Shown here: piece by piece, positions 60,418 through 64,000 of the stretch
Position numbering within the stretch: position 1 is the first letter of the stretch
Layout of the letters: each line of letters begins with the position of its first letter
Source of the DNA: Channallabes apus
Taxonomy: Eukaryota; Chordata; Actinopteri; Siluriformes; Clariidae
Length of the DNA: 64,000 nt
NCBI GenBank assembly: GCA_030522415.1
Contig: CM060107.1
Coordinates: 27,618,571-27,682,570, forward strand
Direction: 5' to 3'
The notes under the pieces: model-generated
The model's database searches: none
What the model saw: the letters and a program-made list of their open reading frames with translations, nothing else
Told to the model about the DNA's origin: nothing
Program-made: the position numbers and the translations under genes

Positions 60418-61171
60418 TGTAGGTCCTACAAACTGTCAACAAAACAACTCTGAACCATCAAGGCATGGACTCCACAAACGTGCACGAAAGTGTGTGCTGT
60501 GGTATCTCGCAGATCCTTTCAGTCCTGTAAGTTGTAAGGTGGGGCATTTGTGGATCAGACTTTTGGATCTGCACACCCCACAGATGCTCATTCATAGTAA
60601 TATCTGGGGAAATTGGAGGGCAAGTCAACACATTGAAGTCTTTGTCATGTTCCCCAAACCATTACTAAATAATTTTGCAGTGCAGCAGGGTTCTTTCTCC
60701 TGCTGAGAAAGAAAAGGAAACTGGCATCAGGAAATACTTAGTCTGCAACAATTTTTGGTAAGCGTTACATGTCAAAGTGACCTCCACATGAGTGCAAGGA
60801 CCCAATTATTTTTAGCAGAACATTTCTCAAAGAACATCACTCTGTCTTTGCCAACATGGTTCATTTATATATAGTGCGTTCAGGCGCCATATACACACCA
60901 AGAAATCCACATGATGTAAAACAAAATCATAATCAGAAAACATAATCCACCAAACCAACCCATCTTCTTCCACTTCTCCATGGTTCAGTTCTGGCATTCA
61001 CATGTTCAGTTTAGGAGCTTTCAGCAGGAGACAGGGACAGCTTGGGCAATCTGAACAGGCTTCTTCTACGCAGCCTCATATGCACTGCACTGTGGGTACT
61101 GACAGCTTCCGATCATAGTCAGAAAAAACTTCACCTGTCGGTGCTTTTAATATTTTGGCTGATCGGTGTAT
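60418..61171 (-). mobile_element. Tc1-type transposon fossil
   Basis: The minus strand decodes in fragments to most of a Tc1 transposase: a region equivalent to the N-terminal RRPVxVP at about 61050, a WTMEKWKK-like segment at about 60970, and the C-terminal end near 60430-60500. The right end carries GGCTGATCGGTGTA, a terminal repeat typical of one fish Tc1 family. Stops and frameshifts are frequent, so it is dead. Same family as 22704-22985. Confidence 0.6.
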
Positions 61172-61742
61172 ATGGCTATCCTGTCCAAGTTCATGAAGAG
61201 GCTGAAAGGGGTATCTAAATTACTGGATGTCTCCTGCCCTGTTCCCCGAATTCTTTGCATTTGGTAGTGAGTTCAGTAAAATTCCAGTGAGAAGTAGTGA
61301 TATTTTTATAACTGGCAACCTGAGGCACAATCACTTCCTCATGCACAGAGTTCCACGTGAGAAAAACAAATAATAACCAGCCACCACTGCAAAAATAAAA
61401 CCATAAGAAAATCATACAGCAAAGGTGTAAAAAAGGCAAATAGCTTTAGGAATAATTTTGACACTTCAAAAGTGAAGTTGCTTTTTAAGCTTTACATATA
61501 ACCTCCACATCCCTGTATTCCTTTGCTCATGAAAGGCATTCATACACTGTTCAGCATTTTAGGATAAATTACTTTTAACAAAATATTTGCATATTTGACA
61601 TGACATGTCTCAGAGGCCTTTTACATAAAAGAGGCTTTACATAAAAATGAAAGAACCCTTCTTAAATAATGTTTCAGATTAATAAAATGTAGCATAAAGT
61701 GTAGCATACCTTTTTATTAGATTCTATACAAAGTGATTCACC

Positions 61743-64000
61743 CCTCCTTGAACCACCACCTTATCGTGGTGGAGGGGTTTGCGTATCCCAATGATCCTGG
61801 GAGTTATGTTGTCGGGGGCTTCATGCCCCTCGCAGGGTCACCCATGGCAATCTGGTCCTAGGTGAGGGAACAGACAAAGAGTGGTTCAGAAAACCTCTTA
61901 TTATGAGTAAAACCCTTGGAAAACGTTTTCCCTCGCCCGAACGTGGGTCACCGGGGCCTCCCTCTGGAGCCAGGCCTGGAGGTGGGGCCCGATGGCGGGC
62001 GCCTGGTGGTCGGGCCTGCACCCATGGGGCCTGGGCGGGCACAGCCCGAAGAGGCAACGTGGGTCCCCCTTCCCATGGGCTCACCACCTGTAGGAGGGGC
62101 CAATGAGGTCGGGTGCAATGTGAGCTGGGCGGTGGCCGAAGACAGGGGCCTTGGCGGTCTGATCCTCGGCTGCAGAAGCTGGCTCTAGGGACGTGGAATG
62201 TCACCTCTCTGGCGGGGAAGGAGCCTGAGCTAGTGCGTGAGGTTGAGAAGTTCCGGCTAGATATAGTTGGACTCACCTCGACGCGCAGCTTAGACTCTGG
62301 AACCAGTCTCCTTGAGAGGGGCTGGACTCTCTTCTACTCTGGAGTTGCCACCGGTGAGAGGCGACGAGCAGGTGTGGGCATACTTATTGCCCCCTGGCCT
62401 GTACATTGGGGTTCACCGCAGTGGACGAGAGGGTGGCCTCCTTCCGCCTTCGGGTGGGGGATGGGTCCTTACTGTTGTTTGCGCTTTTGCGCCGAACAGC
62501 AGTTTGGAGTACTCGCCCTTTTTGGGGTCTCTGGAGGGGGCGCTAGAGAACGTCCCTCCTGGGGACTCCATCGTTCTGTTGGGGGACTTCAATGCTCACG
62601 TGGGCAATGACAGTGAGACCTGGAAGGGCGTGATTGGGATGAACGGCTCCCCCGATCCGAACCAGAGCGGTGTTTTGTTATTGGACTTCTGTGCTCGTCA
62701 CGGATTGTCCATAATGAACACCATGTTCAGGCATAAGGGTGTCCATATGTGCACCTGGCACCAGGACACCCTAGGCCGCAGTTCGATGATCGACTTTGTG
62801 GTCGTGTCGTCGGACTTGCGGCCACATGTCTTCGACACTCGGGTGAAGAGAGGGGCGGAGCTGTCAACTGATCACCACCTGGTGGTGAGTTGGCTTCGGT
62901 GGCTGGGTAGGATGTCGGTCAGGCCTGGTAGACCCAAACGTATTGTGAGGGTCTGCTGGGAACGTCTGGCAGAGTCCCCTGTCAGGACGAGCTTCAACTC
63001 CCACCTCCGGCAAAGCTTCAACCACGTCCTGGGGGAGGTGGGGGACATTGAGTCCAAATGGACTATGTTCCGCGCCTCCATTGTCGAGGCGGCCGACCGG
63101 AGCTGTGGCCGTAAGGTGGTCGGTGCCTGTCGCGGTGGCAACCCAAGAACCCGTTGGTGGACACCGGCGGTGAGGGATGCCATCAAGCTGAAGAAGGAGT
63201 CTTACCGGGCCTTTTTGGCTGGTGGCAGCTGAGAGGTATCGGCAGGCCAAGCGGAATGCAGTTTCGGTGGTTGCTGAGGCAAAAACCCGGGCGTGGGAGG
63301 AGTTTGGGGAGGCCATGGAGAATGACTTCTAGACGGCTTCAAAGAGATTCTGGTCCACCATCCGGCGTCTCAGGAGGGGAAAGCAGTGCACGGTCAACAC
63401 AGTGTATAGTGGGGATGGTGCGCTGCTGACCTCGACTCGGGACGTTGTGGGTCGGTGGGGGGAGTACTTCGAAGACCTCCTTAATTCCACCAACATGCCT
63501 TCCGATGAGGAAGCAGAGTCTGGGGACATAGAGGTGGACTCTTCCATCTCTGGGGCCGAGGTGGCCGAGGTGATCAAAAAGCTCCATGGTGGCGGGGCCC
63601 CGGGGGTGGATGAGATCCGCCCGGAGTTCCTCAAGGCTCTGGATGTTGTAGGGCTGTCATGTGCCTCTCGACTGGCAAACTGGGGTGGTGGTCCCCCTCT
63701 TCAAGAAGGGGGACCGGAGAGTGTGTTCCAACTACAGAGGGATCACACTCCTCAGCCTCCCCGGGAAAGTCTTTTCAGGGGTCCTGGAAAGGAGGGTCCG
63801 TCGGATAGTCGAACCTCGGATTCAGGAGGAGCAGTGTGGTTTTCGTCCAGGTCGCGGAATAGTGGACCAGCTCTACACCCTTAGCAGGGTCCTGGAGGGG
63901 GCATGGGAGTTTGCCCAACCAGTCTACATGTGCTTTGTGGACTTGGAGAAGGCATTCCCTTCCCTCGGGGAGTCCTGTGGGGGGTACTCCGGGAGTATGG
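61743..64000 (+). mobile_element. Non-LTR retrotransposon (LINE), truncated by the window end
   Basis: Starts with a hairpin-forming CCCCTCC...GGTGGAGGGG leader followed by a GC-rich 5' UTR. Coding begins near 62187 (LGTWNVTSLAGKEPELVREV), with an apurinic endonuclease domain ([53 protein letters not shown]), a [17 protein letters not shown] linker, and the start of reverse transcriptase (GGGAPGVDEIRPEFLK, then MCFVDLEKAF at about 63930). At least four frameshifts or stops break it. The clade was not determined; the GC content is far above that of the surrounding DNA. Confidence 0.85.
62312..63232 (+). pseudogene. LINE endonuclease-domain frame
   Basis: Longest open piece of the LINE (306 codons). 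From about residue 60 it reads in the true frame, with [20 protein letters not shown] (catalytic Asp and Asn), [15 protein letters not shown] and [12 protein letters not shown] (catalytic Asp-His). The first about 50 residues are out of frame relative to the family, and the frame ends early at 63232, so it is one fragment of a broken ORF2. Confidence 0.75.

Noticed and set aside
61743..61790. HDV-like ribozyme at the LINE start
   Set aside because: The hairpin is clear, but I could not trace the nested double pseudoknot or the catalytic core, so no ribozyme is claimed.
61821..62276. 151-codon minus-strand frame
   Set aside because: Antisense of the GC-rich LINE 5' UTR; Pro/Arg-rich composition is due to base bias.

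Overview
The window is vertebrate nuclear DNA and almost certainly from a teleost fish, perhaps an ostariophysan. Its genes are split by GT-AG introns, and the spaces between exons are packed with typical fish transposons (Tc1-like, hAT, DIRS, Gypsy, tRNA-derived SINEs, non-LTR elements). No prokaryotic or organellar features are present. Six host genes can be read from exon-level translation: the first two coding exons of CIB2 (minus, running off the left edge), LRRC61 (plus), IDH3A (plus), ACSBG1 (minus), DNAJA4 (plus) and an RPS27/RPS27L ribosomal protein gene (minus). CIB2(-), IDH3A(+), ACSBG1(-) and DNAJA4(+) have the same order and orientation as in the human 15q25 block, which supports orthology. 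LRRC61 and RPS27 are not in that position in human.

Layout: 1-4.7 kb CIB2 5' exons and intron; 5.5-6.6 kb Tc1 fossil; 7.8-10.8 kb LRRC61; 10.8-15.2 kb intergenic DNA with nested small transposons and a SINE close to the IDH3A start; 15.3-25.9 kb IDH3A (11 coding exons), whose introns hold a three-layer transposon nest, two hAT elements and Tc1 relics; 26.9-37.9 kb ACSBG1 (14 coding exons, tail-to-tail with IDH3A), whose introns hold a decayed LINE interrupted by a Tc1 element and a second, nearly intact Tc1 element; 39.8-50.2 kb a DIRS-type tyrosine-recombinase retrotransposon that has itself received a SINE, a Gypsy-type LTR retrotransposon and a MITE; 52.6-55.1 kb DNAJA4 (7 coding exons after a non-coding first exon); 57.0-58.8 kb RPS27; 59.5-64 kb SINE, Tc1 fossil and a LINE that runs off the right edge.

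The host genes are not a functional operon. They serve separate roles: calcium sensing, mitochondrial TCA cycle, fatty-acid activation, HSP40 co-chaperone, and 40S ribosome. I saw no undescribed system. The most interesting structure is the DIRS element: its two ends plus an internal region record the circle junction, and it carries layered insertions and a partial duplication of its recombinase end. Coordinates of exons come from reading splice sites by eye and joining reading frames; no alignment or database search was run.
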